Assembly (NCBI RefSeq): GCF_017303275.1
Contig: NZ_JAFKOJ010000004.1
Coordinates: 359,523-423,522, forward strand
Source of the DNA: Bacillus sp. NTK034
GTDB lineage: Bacteria; Bacillota; Bacilli; Bacillales; Cytobacillaceae
Direction: 5' to 3'
Length of the DNA: 64,000 bases
Shown: positions 27,062 through 35,019 of the stretch, piece after piece
Layout of the letters: the number at the start of each line of letters is the position of its first letter
Position numbering within the stretch: the stretch's first letter is position 1
Translations under genes and position numbers: made by a program
Notes under the pieces: model-generated
What the model was told of the DNA's origin: nothing
The model's input: the letters and a program-made list of their open reading frames with translations, nothing else
Databases searched by the model: none

Positions 27062-27658
27062 GTGTATTTTGGGAAAATCAGAAAACCGGCCTCAAGCCGG
27101 GTACCGCCAAATCAAAATGTTACGACTGCCTTTCCTGTACTGCACTATGGAAATGTTCCGCATTATAAGGATATGCAGGAATGGAGTCTGCAGATATTTG
27201 GGGAAGTGGAAAAGGAATTATCCTTTTCGCATGAGGAGGTAATGAACCTTCCTCAGACACAGTACAAAAATGATATCCACTGTGTTACGGGCTGGTCAAA
27301 GCTTGATAACGTTTGGGAGGGAGTCTCCGCCGCTGAAATTGCCAGGCAGGCAGGTGTAAAAGAAACCGCACAATTTGTAATCCTCCATGCGGAAGAAGGT
27401 TGGACAACGAACCTCCCCATTAAAGATTTTTTAAAAAGCACAAGTCTGCTTGCCCATACCCATAACGGTGAGCTCCTGACTCCTGAACATGGGTTTCCAC
27501 TAAGAGCCGTGATTCCGCATCTTTATTTTTGGAAAAGCGCAAAGTGGATTAGAGGCATCGAGTTTTCTGAAATTGACAAGCCTGGATTTTGGGAGAAAAA
27601 CGGCTATCATAACTATGGTGACCCCTTCCGTGAGCAGCGATTCAGCTGGGATGATTAA
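27062..27658 (+). CDS. yuiH: Sulfite-oxidase-like molybdopterin oxidoreductase (YuiH)
   Basis: This 198-residue protein is a single molybdopterin-binding domain of the sulfite oxidase/MsrP type. The likely molybdenum-ligand Cys is in DIHCVTGWSKLDN (about residue 77), and LTPEHGFPLRAVIPHLYFWKSAKW is the conserved cofactor-contact block. There is no Tat signal peptide and no adjacent membrane haem partner, so it should be cytosolic. The GTG at 27062 gives MYFGKIRKP, the B. subtilis N-terminus, with GAGGTGG upstream. Its substrate is unknown. Confidence 0.9.
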   Translation: MYFGKIRKPASSRVPPNQNVTTAFPVLHYGNVPHYKDMQEWSLQIFGEVEKELSFSHEEVMNLPQTQYKNDIHCVTGWSKLDNVWEGVSAAEIARQAGVKETAQFVILHAEEGWTTNLPIKDFLKSTSLLAHTHNGELLTPEHGFPLRAVIPHLYFWKSAKWIRGIEFSEIDKPGFWEKNGYHNYGDPFREQRFSWDD

Positions 27659-27662
27659 TCAG

Positions 27663-27693
27663 CATAAAGCGTTACATCACGTAACGCTTTATT
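27663..27693. terminator. Bidirectional terminator yuiH/racA
   Basis: AAAGCGTTAC and GTAACGCTTT form a 10-bp stem with a 5-nt loop between convergent genes. Confidence 0.9.
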
Positions 27694-27699
27694 GCCTTT

Positions 27700-28221
27700 T
27701 TAAAACCCGAATAGCATAGTAAAAATATTTTTCTTTTTCAATTTCTTCCTGGGCTTCTCCTGATCAAAAACCAAAAGGGTGTCAGCGGGGATGCTTCGGC
27801 TTTTTACAGCAGTCCTGGCTTCAAGAACCTCAATCCGTTTGAGCAGGCGTGCATTCTCTTTTTGCAGCTCTTCTATTTCGCTGCGGTGCTGCAGCAGCTG
27901 ATAGGAGACAACATCATCCGCTTTTCCGTTCAGCCGCTGTTCAAGCTCACTGATCTTCAAATATATTTTCTCCATGGCTGGTTCCGCTGTTTCTCCCTGA
28001 ACCGTACCTTTTCTGGCCTTTTTGCCATTTACCGTAACGTCCTGCAATATAATCCCCTGGTTAAGCTGATCCTGCACCTGCTTAAGCAGGTTAATATCTT
28101 CTTCCGTAAATAAGTAATGGCCTAGTTCATTGCGTTCCGTCCGGAGTCCCAGTTGTTTAACCCATCGCTGAATAGTGCTTGGCGAAACTCCTAACAATTT
28201 GGCAGCAGCACTTGTGTTCAT
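27700..28221 (-). CDS. racA: Chromosome-anchoring protein RacA
   Basis: This 173-residue protein tethers the chromosome origin region to the cell pole during sporulation. A MerR-like helix-turn-helix is at the N-terminus (SAAAKLLGVSPSTIQRWVKQLGL), a coiled coil covers about residues 85-140 (EIEELQKENARLLKRIEVLEAR), and a basic amphipathic tail (PRKKLKKKNIFTMLFGF) fits membrane or DivIVA attachment. NELGHYLFTEEDI is characteristic of RacA. A GGAGGGG site precedes the ATG. It should be expressed early in sporulation, inferred from B. subtilis. Confidence 0.92.
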   Translation of the reverse strand: MNTSAAAKLLGVSPSTIQRWVKQLGLRTERNELGHYLFTEEDINLLKQVQDQLNQGIILQDVTVNGKKARKGTVQGETAEPAMEKIYLKISELEQRLNGKADDVVSYQLLQHRSEIEELQKENARLLKRIEVLEARTAVKSRSIPADTLLVFDQEKPRKKLKKKNIFTMLFGF

Positions 28222-28321
28222 TCTGATCCCCTCCCGTTTTCACAATGGATTCTATCCGGATAACGGGAAGTCCTTCCAGGCTGACAAAACAAGTTTTCTT
28301 TCGGCAAAGATAGTGCGGATT

Positions 28322-28852
28322 TTACATTTTTTTATCATCCTGATTTACGGATTTTGAATTCATATATAGACATTTTTCTGTCATCCAGCCTATTGCGCCG
28401 CCAATTAGGGCGCCGCCTATTACATCAGAAGGGTAATGGTGGCCAGCCCAGATACGCGCGAAGCCTGTAAGGGCTGAAACCCACAGCAAAATACGACCTA
28501 AAAATCGATTGCCGTAAAAAATGACGATAGAGGCAGCAAATGACACCACTGTATGTTTGCTTGGAAAACTGGAATCTCTTTTGGCTGGGATCAATATGCC
28601 AATCTTGTTTTTTATGAAGGGGCGGGGCTTAAAATAACAAATTTTAATGATCTTGTTTACCAGGATAGCGATCAGGGAAGCTGCAGCCGCTTTTTTAGCG
28701 GCTGTTTTGGAGGGGCCTTTTGCCAGCCACATGCATCCCAGTACAAATAAAAATAAATACCTTGCCCTATTTGATAAAAGAACCATTAAAAAGTCCATGA
28801 AAGCAATACGTCCGGACAACCGGTTGATTGCCTTGAAAATCTTCATGTCCAT
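28322..28852 (-). CDS. PAP2-family phosphatase (undecaprenyl-diphosphatase-like)
   Basis: This 176-residue membrane enzyme has the three PAP2 phosphatase motifs: KICYFKPRP (KxxxxxxRP), SSFPSKHTVV (PSGH with Lys for Gly) and ARIWAGHHYPSDVIGG (Rx5HxxxD). It has about four to five membrane segments. Length and motifs fit BcrC-like enzymes that recycle undecaprenyl pyrophosphate for cell-wall synthesis and give bacitracin resistance, but other lipid phosphates are possible. AAAGGAG is well placed before the ATG. It lies between racA and the PHA locus. Confidence 0.85.
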   Translation of the reverse strand: MDMKIFKAINRLSGRIAFMDFLMVLLSNRARYLFLFVLGCMWLAKGPSKTAAKKAAAASLIAILVNKIIKICYFKPRPFIKNKIGILIPAKRDSSFPSKHTVVSFAASIVIFYGNRFLGRILLWVSALTGFARIWAGHHYPSDVIGGALIGGAIGWMTEKCLYMNSKSVNQDDKKM

Positions 28853-28995
28853 TAGTAGTCTCCTTTGCTCTTGTCATTAGGCTTATTCCTGCTGTCAGGC
28901 TCTCTTTTGGGAGGGACTTCAAACTTTTGTTCATTATCTTATTATTTGCAAATCTGCACTTAAAAACACAATTTCAGTAAAGACATTAAAAAAAT

Positions 28996-29028
28996 AAAAC
29001 CATGCAGCAGCTGCATGGTTTTAAAAGC
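28996..29028 (-). terminator. Terminator of the PHA operon
   Basis: AAAACCATGCAG and CTGCATGGTTTT arms form a 12-bp stem; on the minus strand a T-rich run follows. It begins right after the stop of the 33-residue ORF. Confidence 0.9.
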
Positions 29029-29130
29029 CTACACATAGAATAAATCTTTAAACACAAATGAAGCGAAACCCATATAGGCACTGATGGTATGGCCGCTTAT
29101 AATATAATTTGGGTAATTCCAGAAAGTCAT
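29029..29130 (-). CDS. Putative 33-residue protein after phaC
   Basis: A short ORF (starts MTFWNYPNYIISG, ends FVFKDLFYV) begins at an ATG preceded by AAAGGAGG at ideal spacing, one of the strongest ribosome binding sites in the window. It ends right before the operon terminator. The peptide is hydrophobic and aromatic and could be a single membrane-associated helix or a granule-surface peptide. I recognise no family. A stable hairpin separates it from phaC. Its position suggests a role in polyhydroxyalkanoate metabolism, but this is inference only. Confidence 0.65.
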   Translation of the reverse strand: MTFWNYPNYIISGHTISAYMGFASFVFKDLFYV

Positions 29131-29152
29131 TAAGATACCTCCTTTAAACGTG

Positions 29153-29176
29153 AATCCCCTGCAGATGCAGGGGAAT
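29153..29176 (-). promoter_or_regulatory. Hairpin between phaC and the 33-residue ORF
   Basis: ATTCCCCTGC and GCAGGGGAAT form a perfect 10-bp stem with a 4-nt loop. No T tract follows on the minus strand, so it may be an mRNA stabiliser or processing site rather than a true terminator. Confidence 0.7.
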
Positions 29177-29182
29177 GGAATA

Positions 29183-30211
29183 TTATATTTGTCCTGATCT
29201 TGATGACAGCCATTTGTCCATGTAGTCAGGAACTTTTCCTTCTGAAGTAAGGTTGGCATGTCCCCCCTGAAGCAGATGAAAAGTTTTATCAGCGCTTGAC
29301 ACGAGGTCCATGACCGGAAGAATCTGCTCTTTTGGAACAAGGCGATCATTATCCGAAGCAACAGCGAGTAAATTAGCTTTAATAGCACTGAGAACAGCCT
29401 TCTTATCACCGATGGTTAATGTGCCCTTCACAAGCTTATTTTCTTTTGCAAGATCATGATTGATTTGCTTCAGCGCTGCCCCGGCAAATGGAATATGGCC
29501 ATTGGTCCAGGTGTTAAACCGTTTCCACCTGGATGCGTATGCTTCATCGTCGCCCCTCGCCAGCAGCGATAAATAAGGAGAGTAATAAACGGGTGAAGTA
29601 AATAGCCGCATACCAGATTTGATGGCAAAGGCGGGGATAAGTCCCCATGCATCAAAAATGGAATCCAGGCTGCCTCCTCCATTCCGCAATTCTTCTGCCC
29701 ATTTATCAAAGACAGGCACGGTGCTGAAATCAACTGGTGAGACAGACAATACTAAGTTTTTGACCGGCTCCTCCGCAATGGCCGCATAAATGGCTGCAAA
29801 AGTGCCGCCCAGGCAAAAGCCCATTACGGTTATTTCCTCTGCTCTGGCGTGATATAAAGCTCTTTTTACTCCCTTTTGGATGTATTCCGTAATATAGTCA
29901 TTCATCGTAATGTCTTTATCCTCATAACCAGGAGTCCCGAAATCCAGCAGATAGACATCGTACCCGCTGTTAGCCAAAGCTTCGATTAAACTGCTTTGCG
30001 GCCCCAGATCTAAAATAAATGGCTGATTGACAAGCGAATAAACCAGGAACACCGGAATTCTGTATTTTTTACTGGAAGGGGCATAGTGCCAGAGCGTTGC
30101 CTTGTTTTTTTTCCAGACAGCAGTCCTGGGAGTTAAATGAATCTCCGGATCGGGCTGAACCATGGTCTTAAAGAATCCATGCAGTTTTTTGGAAGCGGTA
30201 TGTTGTGCCAT
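29183..30211 (-). CDS. phaC: Class IV-like poly(R)-hydroxyalkanoate synthase subunit PhaC
   Basis: This 342-residue alpha/beta-hydrolase-fold protein polymerises hydroxyacyl-CoA into polyester storage granules. The lipase-like box is MGFCLGGTFA, with Cys as nucleophile in place of Ser. The catalytic Asp is in ASDNDRLVP and the His in LLQGGHANL. ...LTPRTAVWKKNKATLWHYAP is similar to Bacillus PhaC proteins. It is slightly shorter than B. megaterium PhaC (about 360). Its ATG immediately follows the stop codon of the PhaR-like gene, so the two subunits are translationally linked, as expected for class IV synthases. Confidence 0.88.
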   Translation of the reverse strand: MAQHTASKKLHGFFKTMVQPDPEIHLTPRTAVWKKNKATLWHYAPSSKKYRIPVFLVYSLVNQPFILDLGPQSSLIEALANSGYDVYLLDFGTPGYEDKDITMNDYITEYIQKGVKRALYHARAEEITVMGFCLGGTFAAIYAAIAEEPVKNLVLSVSPVDFSTVPVFDKWAEELRNGGGSLDSIFDAWGLIPAFAIKSGMRLFTSPVYYSPYLSLLARGDDEAYASRWKRFNTWTNGHIPFAGAALKQINHDLAKENKLVKGTLTIGDKKAVLSAIKANLLAVASDNDRLVPKEQILPVMDLVSSADKTFHLLQGGHANLTSEGKVPDYMDKWLSSRSGQI

Positions 30212-30565
30212 TTATTTTCCCGCGCTTTCACTGCTGCCAAGTGCTTTTTTTATTTCTTCTACTGATTGAGCCAATGCAATGACTTTTTCGTCAATCAGAT
30301 CCATTTTTTCTTCAGCCTGCACAGTTAATTTTGCTGCGTTTGCCACGTCTGTCTTGGTAGGGAAATTAAGAGGGATGGATAGTGTCTCAATAGCTTCCTG
30401 GAGTTTTTTCATGCTTGCAGCGGTCACCTCGGAACGGGTGATCAGATTTTTAAATATTTCTTCCTTGTTAATAGAGTTCTGAATGGATTCGTTCAGTTCT
30501 CTTTCCACTTTTGTCCCTACCTTTTTTATTGCCTGTAATAGGGCTTCAGTATGGTTAATAGACAT
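30212..30565 (-). CDS. PhaR-like PHA synthase subunit (short)
   Basis: This 117-residue helical protein precedes phaC without any gap. The central segment (LSIPLNFPTKTDVANAAKLTVQAEE) resembles the C-terminal part of PhaR of class IV PHA synthases, but the protein is clearly shorter than B. megaterium PhaR (about 200 residues). It could be a minimal PhaR or a phasin-like granule protein. AAAGGAG lies 8 nt before the ATG at 30565; an upstream in-frame ATG at 30571 is too close. Assignment rests mainly on position and one motif. Confidence 0.7.
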   Translation of the reverse strand: MSINHTEALLQAIKKVGTKVERELNESIQNSINKEEIFKNLITRSEVTAASMKKLQEAIETLSIPLNFPTKTDVANAAKLTVQAEEKMDLIDEKVIALAQSVEEIKKALGSSESAGK

Positions 30566-30610
30566 AAACATTCTCCTTTCTATGAAGTCAATCCAGGGAA
30601 ATCAACGGAC

Positions 30611-31384
30611 TTAGAGTGACACTGTCATTCCTCCATCTACGACTAGAACCTGCCCTGTCACGTAATCAGACGCTTTGGATGATAAGAAGACAGCAGCTCC
30701 TTTTAAGTCATGTTCACTTCCAAATCTTCCGGCAGGAATTTTTCCGAGAATAACTGAACTCGATTTTTCCAGGACCTTTGTTATTCTGGTAGGGAAGAAG
30801 CCGGGAGCAATAGCATTCACTTGAATGCCGGCAGGTGCTAATTTTACAGCTAAATCCTTCGTAAGTGCGATAACAGCTCCTTTACTTGTACTGTAGGCCA
30901 CTGCATCAAGAAATGCGGAATGAGTACCCCTCAATCCATTTACTGAAGAAATATTGATGATTTTGCCGCTGCCCTGCTTCGTCATCACTTTTGCCGCAGC
31001 CTGTGAAAATAAAAACAGTCCCTTTAGATTCACATTCATGACTTTGTCCCATTTATCAGCAGGCAGTTCAAGAAATGGCGCAACCCAGGATGTTCCGCTA
31101 TTATTAATGAGAATATCAATGCTTCCAAATGTCTCTAAGGTCTTGCTGATGACCATTTGAATGTCTTCCTCATTGGTTATGTCACATTCAATCGCCAGAG
31201 ATTTAACTCCCTTTGCTTCAAGGCTTTTTCTTACATGCTCACATGCTTCAATGCTTCGTGAGCAGACGACAACATTTGCTCCTGCTTCCCCAAGTGCATT
31301 TGCCATTTGCTCGCCGAGTCCGCGGCCTCCTCCTGTTACAATTGCTGTTTTATTGCCTAAATGAAATAACTCGTTCAATTTCAT
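30611..31384 (-). CDS. Short-chain dehydrogenase (PhaB/FabG-like)
   Basis: This 257-residue NAD(P)-dependent oxidoreductase has the classical SDR features: TGGGRGLG cofactor motif near residue 17, INNSG, the catalytic Ser in INISSVNG and YSTSK (Tyr-x3-Lys), and the C-terminal VVDGGMTVSL. In a PHA operon it most likely reduces acetoacetyl-CoA to 3-hydroxybutyryl-CoA (PhaB role). Sequence alone cannot exclude a gluconate or 3-oxoacyl-ACP reductase. AAGGGAGGG precedes the ATG at 31384. It is the first gene of the SDR-phaR-phaC operon. Confidence 0.85.
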   Translation of the reverse strand: MKLNELFHLGNKTAIVTGGGRGLGEQMANALGEAGANVVVCSRSIEACEHVRKSLEAKGVKSLAIECDITNEEDIQMVISKTLETFGSIDILINNSGTSWVAPFLELPADKWDKVMNVNLKGLFLFSQAAAKVMTKQGSGKIINISSVNGLRGTHSAFLDAVAYSTSKGAVIALTKDLAVKLAPAGIQVNAIAPGFFPTRITKVLEKSSSVILGKIPAGRFGSEHDLKGAAVFLSSKASDYVTGQVLVVDGGMTVSL

Positions 31385-31562
31385 CGTTATCCCTCCCTTA
31401 GTCTTTTTAAAAATCAATCCTTCTGAATAAAATAGACTTCGATATAGTATAGACAAGTTAACTCCATGTGGTGCTAAAATTGTATATTTGCCTTGTCCCA
31501 AAATGTATAAGGAAGATAAAAACAGAAAAGGCTGGATAATATAGAGGAGGGGGGCTTAAAAG

Positions 31563-31814
31563 GTGGAAAGGGAGCAAATAGAGGAGCTATTTGAAGATAG
31601 CGGATATCACGGTTTAAACAGCAAGCTTGCCTATAAAATCTGGTTGACCGGGGTATGGGATGAAGAGGATGAAGACAAAATTGAAGCTTTTATAGATGCT
31701 TATTCTTTTGAAGGAGAAGCAATATTAACTGACAATTTTCTCTATCACTATCGAATATTTGCCTATATTCACGATAAAAATGAAGGTTCGTTATTCCATC
31801 GGCAGATATTTTAG
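31563..31814 (+). CDS. Small acidic protein, function unknown
   Basis: This 83-residue acidic protein (MEREQIEELFEDSGYHGLNS...) has no membrane segment or Cys and looks helical. The GTG at 31563 has a strong GAGGAGGGGG site 9 nt upstream and a clear terminator follows, so expression is likely. It is divergent from the PHA operon. I recognise no family; a regulatory or adaptor role would be a guess. Confidence 0.65.
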   Translation: MEREQIEELFEDSGYHGLNSKLAYKIWLTGVWDEEDEDKIEAFIDAYSFEGEAILTDNFLYHYRIFAYIHDKNEGSLFHRQIF

Positions 31815-31830
31815 TATCACAGCTTAAAAC

Positions 31831-31868
31831 CAAAAACAAACACAGATTCAGGACCTGTGTTTGTTTTA
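31831..31868 (+). terminator. Terminator of the small acidic protein gene
   Basis: AAACAAACACAG and CTGTGTTTGTTT arms form a 12-bp stem followed by T and A bases. Confidence 0.88.
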
Positions 31869-31910
31869 CATATACAAAATAAGAAAGTTTAAAACTTTGA
31901 ACTTCGATAA

Positions 31911-31957
31911 TTTTCTGGCTCCGGGCTCCGATAAGCGGGCGCCTGGGGCTTTTCTTA
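31911..31957. repeat. Remnant of dispersed hairpin repeat
   Basis: TTCTGGCTCCGGGCTCCGAT, AAGCGGGCGCC and GGGGCTTTTCTTA match the right arm of the copy at 36755-36783 (GCCGATAAGCGGGCGCC, CTTTTCTA). The left arm and centre are missing. It lies between convergent genes, just past the symporter stop. Confidence 0.65.
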
Positions 31958-33367
31958 TCAGCCAGCTTTCTTAAGCTGCTTCTTTGCTGCTTTATAGTGG
32001 TTTTCAAAGAATTCATTAGTATCTTTAACAACCACTTTGCTTAAAAGGATTAATGCAATTAAGTTAGGAATCATCATTAATGCATTTGCCATGTCAGCGA
32101 AGGCCCAAACGGTAGTTAAGTTGGCAACCGCACCAATTCCAGTCGCAAAGATGTAAATGGCACGGTATCCCATTATTCCTTTTGTGCCAACCAGGTACTC
32201 AAAGCATTTTTCGCCGTATACATACCAGCCGACGATTGTTGAGAAACCGAAGAATATAACAGAGAATGCAACGATATATTCACCCGCTGTTCCAAGGACA
32301 TGAGTAAAGGCTGCACTTGTTAATGCCCCGCCGTCAAGGCTGCCATCGTGCGCCACACCAGAGATCAATCCTCCTGTTGTATCCCAGAAGCCAGTCATGA
32401 TAAGCACCAGTCCAGTCATCGTACAAACAACGATTGTCACAATAAATGTGCCAGTCATCGCAACAAGAGCCTGTTTTACAGGGTGGTCTGTCTTGGCGTT
32501 GCCTGCGATTAACGCTGCGGTACCAAGACCGGCTTCGTTAGAGAAAATACCCCTTGAAACACCATTCTTGATCGCTTCAGATACTACAACACCGACAAAA
32601 CCGCCAGTCGCTGCAACCGGATTGAAGGCATAGTAGAAGATAGTCTGGAAACCAGGAATAATTTGATCATAATTAACAGCCAAAATAATTAAAGCACCGC
32701 CAATATAAAGAACCGCCATGACTGGTACAAAGAATCCAGCAACTGTACTAATACGCTGAATGCCTCCAAAAATGATTAAAGCAGCCAGTACAGCAAGAAT
32801 GACACCTGTAATCCAATTATTAATTCCGAATGAAGTATCCATAACTGCTGCAATCGTATTCGATTGAACACTGTTTCCGATTCCAAGTGCTGCAAATGCT
32901 CCAAAGATTGCAAATGCAACTGCAAGCCATTTGAACTTTTTGCCAAGACCGCGTTCAACATAATACATTGGTCCGCTGGAGTACTCGCCATTTGCGTTCT
33001 TCACCCGGTATTTCATTGCCAGCAAGGCTTCGGCATATTTGGTTGCCATTCCCAGCAGGCCAACAATCCACATCCAGAAGATGGCCCCTGGTCCTCCAAG
33101 TGTAATCGCAGTGGCAACCCCGGCGATATTACCATTGCCAATTGTTGCTGCGAGGGCTGTCATAAGCGCCTTAAAGTTACTGACATCACCCTCATCATTA
33201 GATCCAGCCTGTCCTTCTCTGGTAAACCCTAATTTAAACGCATATATCAGCCTTCTGAATTGAAGGCCCTTCAGCATGAATGTTAAAAGAACACCAGTAC
33301 CAAAAAGCAAAATCAAACTTGGTGTGCCCCAGAGCACCCCGTTAATTTTATTAAGCGTCTCAAGCAT
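31958..33367 (-). CDS. Alanine (or glycine):cation symporter, AGCS family (AlsT-like)
   Basis: This 469-residue membrane protein has about 11 helices and imports alanine or glycine with Na+ or H+. The family stretches are VSNFKALMTALAATIGNGNI, GNGNIAGVATAITLGGPGAI, GMATKYAEALLAMKYR and IFSNEAGLGTAALIAG. It lies next to adeR and ald, which strongly suggests alanine as substrate. The ATG at 33367 is chosen over 33376 because AGGAGG is only 2 nt from the latter. The C-terminus is a short basic tail. Confidence 0.92.
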   Translation of the reverse strand: MLETLNKINGVLWGTPSLILLFGTGVLLTFMLKGLQFRRLIYAFKLGFTREGQAGSNDEGDVSNFKALMTALAATIGNGNIAGVATAITLGGPGAIFWMWIVGLLGMATKYAEALLAMKYRVKNANGEYSSGPMYYVERGLGKKFKWLAVAFAIFGAFAALGIGNSVQSNTIAAVMDTSFGINNWITGVILAVLAALIIFGGIQRISTVAGFFVPVMAVLYIGGALIILAVNYDQIIPGFQTIFYYAFNPVAATGGFVGVVVSEAIKNGVSRGIFSNEAGLGTAALIAGNAKTDHPVKQALVAMTGTFIVTIVVCTMTGLVLIMTGFWDTTGGLISGVAHDGSLDGGALTSAAFTHVLGTAGEYIVAFSVIFFGFSTIVGWYVYGEKCFEYLVGTKGIMGYRAIYIFATGIGAVANLTTVWAFADMANALMMIPNLIALILLSKVVVKDTNEFFENHYKAAKKQLKKAG

Positions 33368-33645
33368 AAATTCCATCGCCTCCTATATGTTAACGCTTTC
33401 AATTGCTGTGAACAAAACTATTATTATATGATTTTTTTGTGAACATGTCCTATTGTAAAATTATCTGAATATAACTTCAAGTCAAATGGGAGAAGTAAAA
33501 CTATTAGCAATTTTTTAAAAAAGGAGGTCGGGCACCGAGCGAAATATGTCGAATGGCTTGATGGCTTTGGTAGAGTGCAGGTTGGGATTGAGGTATAATA
33601 TAATAGGATAGAAAAAGTGAATTGGCGTTTAAAGGAGTTTTACGA

Positions 33646-34902
33646 TTGGGTGATGATAAAATGGAAAAAGATCCGTTTAAGAGGGCATTTAGTGATCTGG
33701 AGGAATTGGTAGATAAGATTCGCGATGTCCTGGAATGCCCTGTTACAATAGAAGATGTTAACCATCGCCTGCTGGCCTACAGTACACATGATGACCAGAC
33801 AGATACCGCGAGAATCGCAACAATCATCAGCAGAAAGGTTCCTGAAAAGGTGATCAATCGTTTATGGAAAGAACGTGTGATTCCTCAGCTGATGCAAAGC
33901 GGAGAACCACTTAGAATCCCTGAAATAAAGGAAATAGGGCTGGGAAATCGGGTAGCCATTTCCATACGCAATCATAATGAAGTATTAGGCTACATTTGGG
34001 CAGTCGAAGAAGAAGCCCTGTTAACAGAAAGCAAGCTGAACCTGCTAAAGCTTGCTGCAAAGTCTGCAAGGACGGAAATGCTGAGATTAAACGCCCAAAA
34101 GAAAAAAAAAGCTGAGGGATACCGGGATTTTTTCTGGGAACTGTTAACCGGCCATTTCCATACTCATGATGAAATCGCAGAAAGATTTGAGGACTTAAGC
34201 ATTAAACCGCCAACGCCGTTTGCTGTACTTGTCTTTAGGTTTAAAGAAGAAGTTACCTCTAAAATAGAACAAAATATCATTTATCTGATCACGACGAGCC
34301 AAAAGGTTCATATAACCTTTCATGCAGCGATGGGAAATGAATTTATTATACTGGCTGCGCCGCCGGAACCTGCTCTTTCCGAAAATGCTTTTATAGACTT
34401 CATCCATTTTTTCATTGATCAAATGAAGACACGATTTAACATTGATCATATTAGCGGGGCAACTGGAACAACTTATCAGCACTATGAGAAAGTTGAAAAG
34501 AGCTATCAGGAGGCACTGCAGGTCCTGCGTCTTAAAGAACAATTTCCGGAAGAGATCCATCATGTCTATAGCTATCAGCAGCTTGGCATTTTCCGCTATC
34601 TTGATGCCATACTCGAAAAGAAACGGCTGGAACCATATGAGCATCCGGCTATCGAAAAGCTTAACAAATACGATCTTGAGCATCGGACCAATCTGCTCAC
34701 TACTCTGGAAGCCTTCATTGATCATGACAGCAATGTGAATGAAACAGCTAAAAAGCTGCATATCCATATGAATACTTTGAATTATCGCTTAAAGAGGATA
34801 ACCGATATCGGGGAAGTTGATTTGAAGAATACAAATACAAAACTTTCATTATATCTTGAACTTAAAATCCGGAGAATCGAAAAGAAGAGCCCCCATTTGT
34901 AG
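33646..34902 (+). CDS. adeR: PucR-type transcriptional activator of ald (AdeR)
   Basis: This 418-residue regulator has an N-terminal sensor region (DVLECPVTIEDVNHRLLAYSTHD) and a C-terminal PucR/CdaR helix-turn-helix (NVNETAKKLHIHMNTLNYRLKRI). It closely resembles B. subtilis AdeR, which activates alanine dehydrogenase expression in response to alanine. The TTG at 33646 is supported by AAAGGAG 8 nt upstream; an ATG at 33661 is the alternative. It lies immediately upstream of ald and divergent from the alanine symporter, a complete alanine-use module. Confidence 0.9.
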   Translation: MGDDKMEKDPFKRAFSDLEELVDKIRDVLECPVTIEDVNHRLLAYSTHDDQTDTARIATIISRKVPEKVINRLWKERVIPQLMQSGEPLRIPEIKEIGLGNRVAISIRNHNEVLGYIWAVEEEALLTESKLNLLKLAAKSARTEMLRLNAQKKKKAEGYRDFFWELLTGHFHTHDEIAERFEDLSIKPPTPFAVLVFRFKEEVTSKIEQNIIYLITTSQKVHITFHAAMGNEFIILAAPPEPALSENAFIDFIHFFIDQMKTRFNIDHISGATGTTYQHYEKVEKSYQEALQVLRLKEQFPEEIHHVYSYQQLGIFRYLDAILEKKRLEPYEHPAIEKLNKYDLEHRTNLLTTLEAFIDHDSNVNETAKKLHIHMNTLNYRLKRITDIGEVDLKNTNTKLSLYLELKIRRIEKKSPHL

Positions 34903-34928
34903 ATTTTCACAAATGGAGGCTCTTTTAT
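34886..34928 (+). terminator. Terminator of adeR
   Basis: AAGAGCCCCCATTTGT and ACAAATGGAGGCTCTT arms flank an 8-nt loop, with a T tract after. The adeR stop codon lies within the hairpin. Confidence 0.9.
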
Positions 34929-34943
34929 TTTACCGATTCAACA

Positions 34944-34973
34944 ATGACAGCGCTTTATTAAAATTATTATACT
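34944..34973 (+). promoter_or_regulatory. Candidate ald promoter
   Basis: ATGACA (34944-34949), an 18-nt spacer and TATACT (34968-34973) lie about 47 nt before the ald start. This is where an activator such as AdeR could act. Confidence 0.5.
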
Positions 34974-35019
34974 GTCAATAGTAAATATCATATTTGATAG
35001 ATTGAAAGGGGATTTTTCC

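Noticed and set aside
29029..29409. 126-codon minus-strand ORF covering the 33-residue ORF and the phaC 3' end
   Set aside because: Its upstream part is an alternative frame of phaC; only the last 33 codons have a proper ribosome site, so only these were kept.
30611..31384. SDR as gluconate 5-dehydrogenase
   Set aside because: The sequence has some resemblance, but the adjacent phaR-phaC genes make an acetoacetyl-CoA reductase role more likely. Kept as an alternative only.
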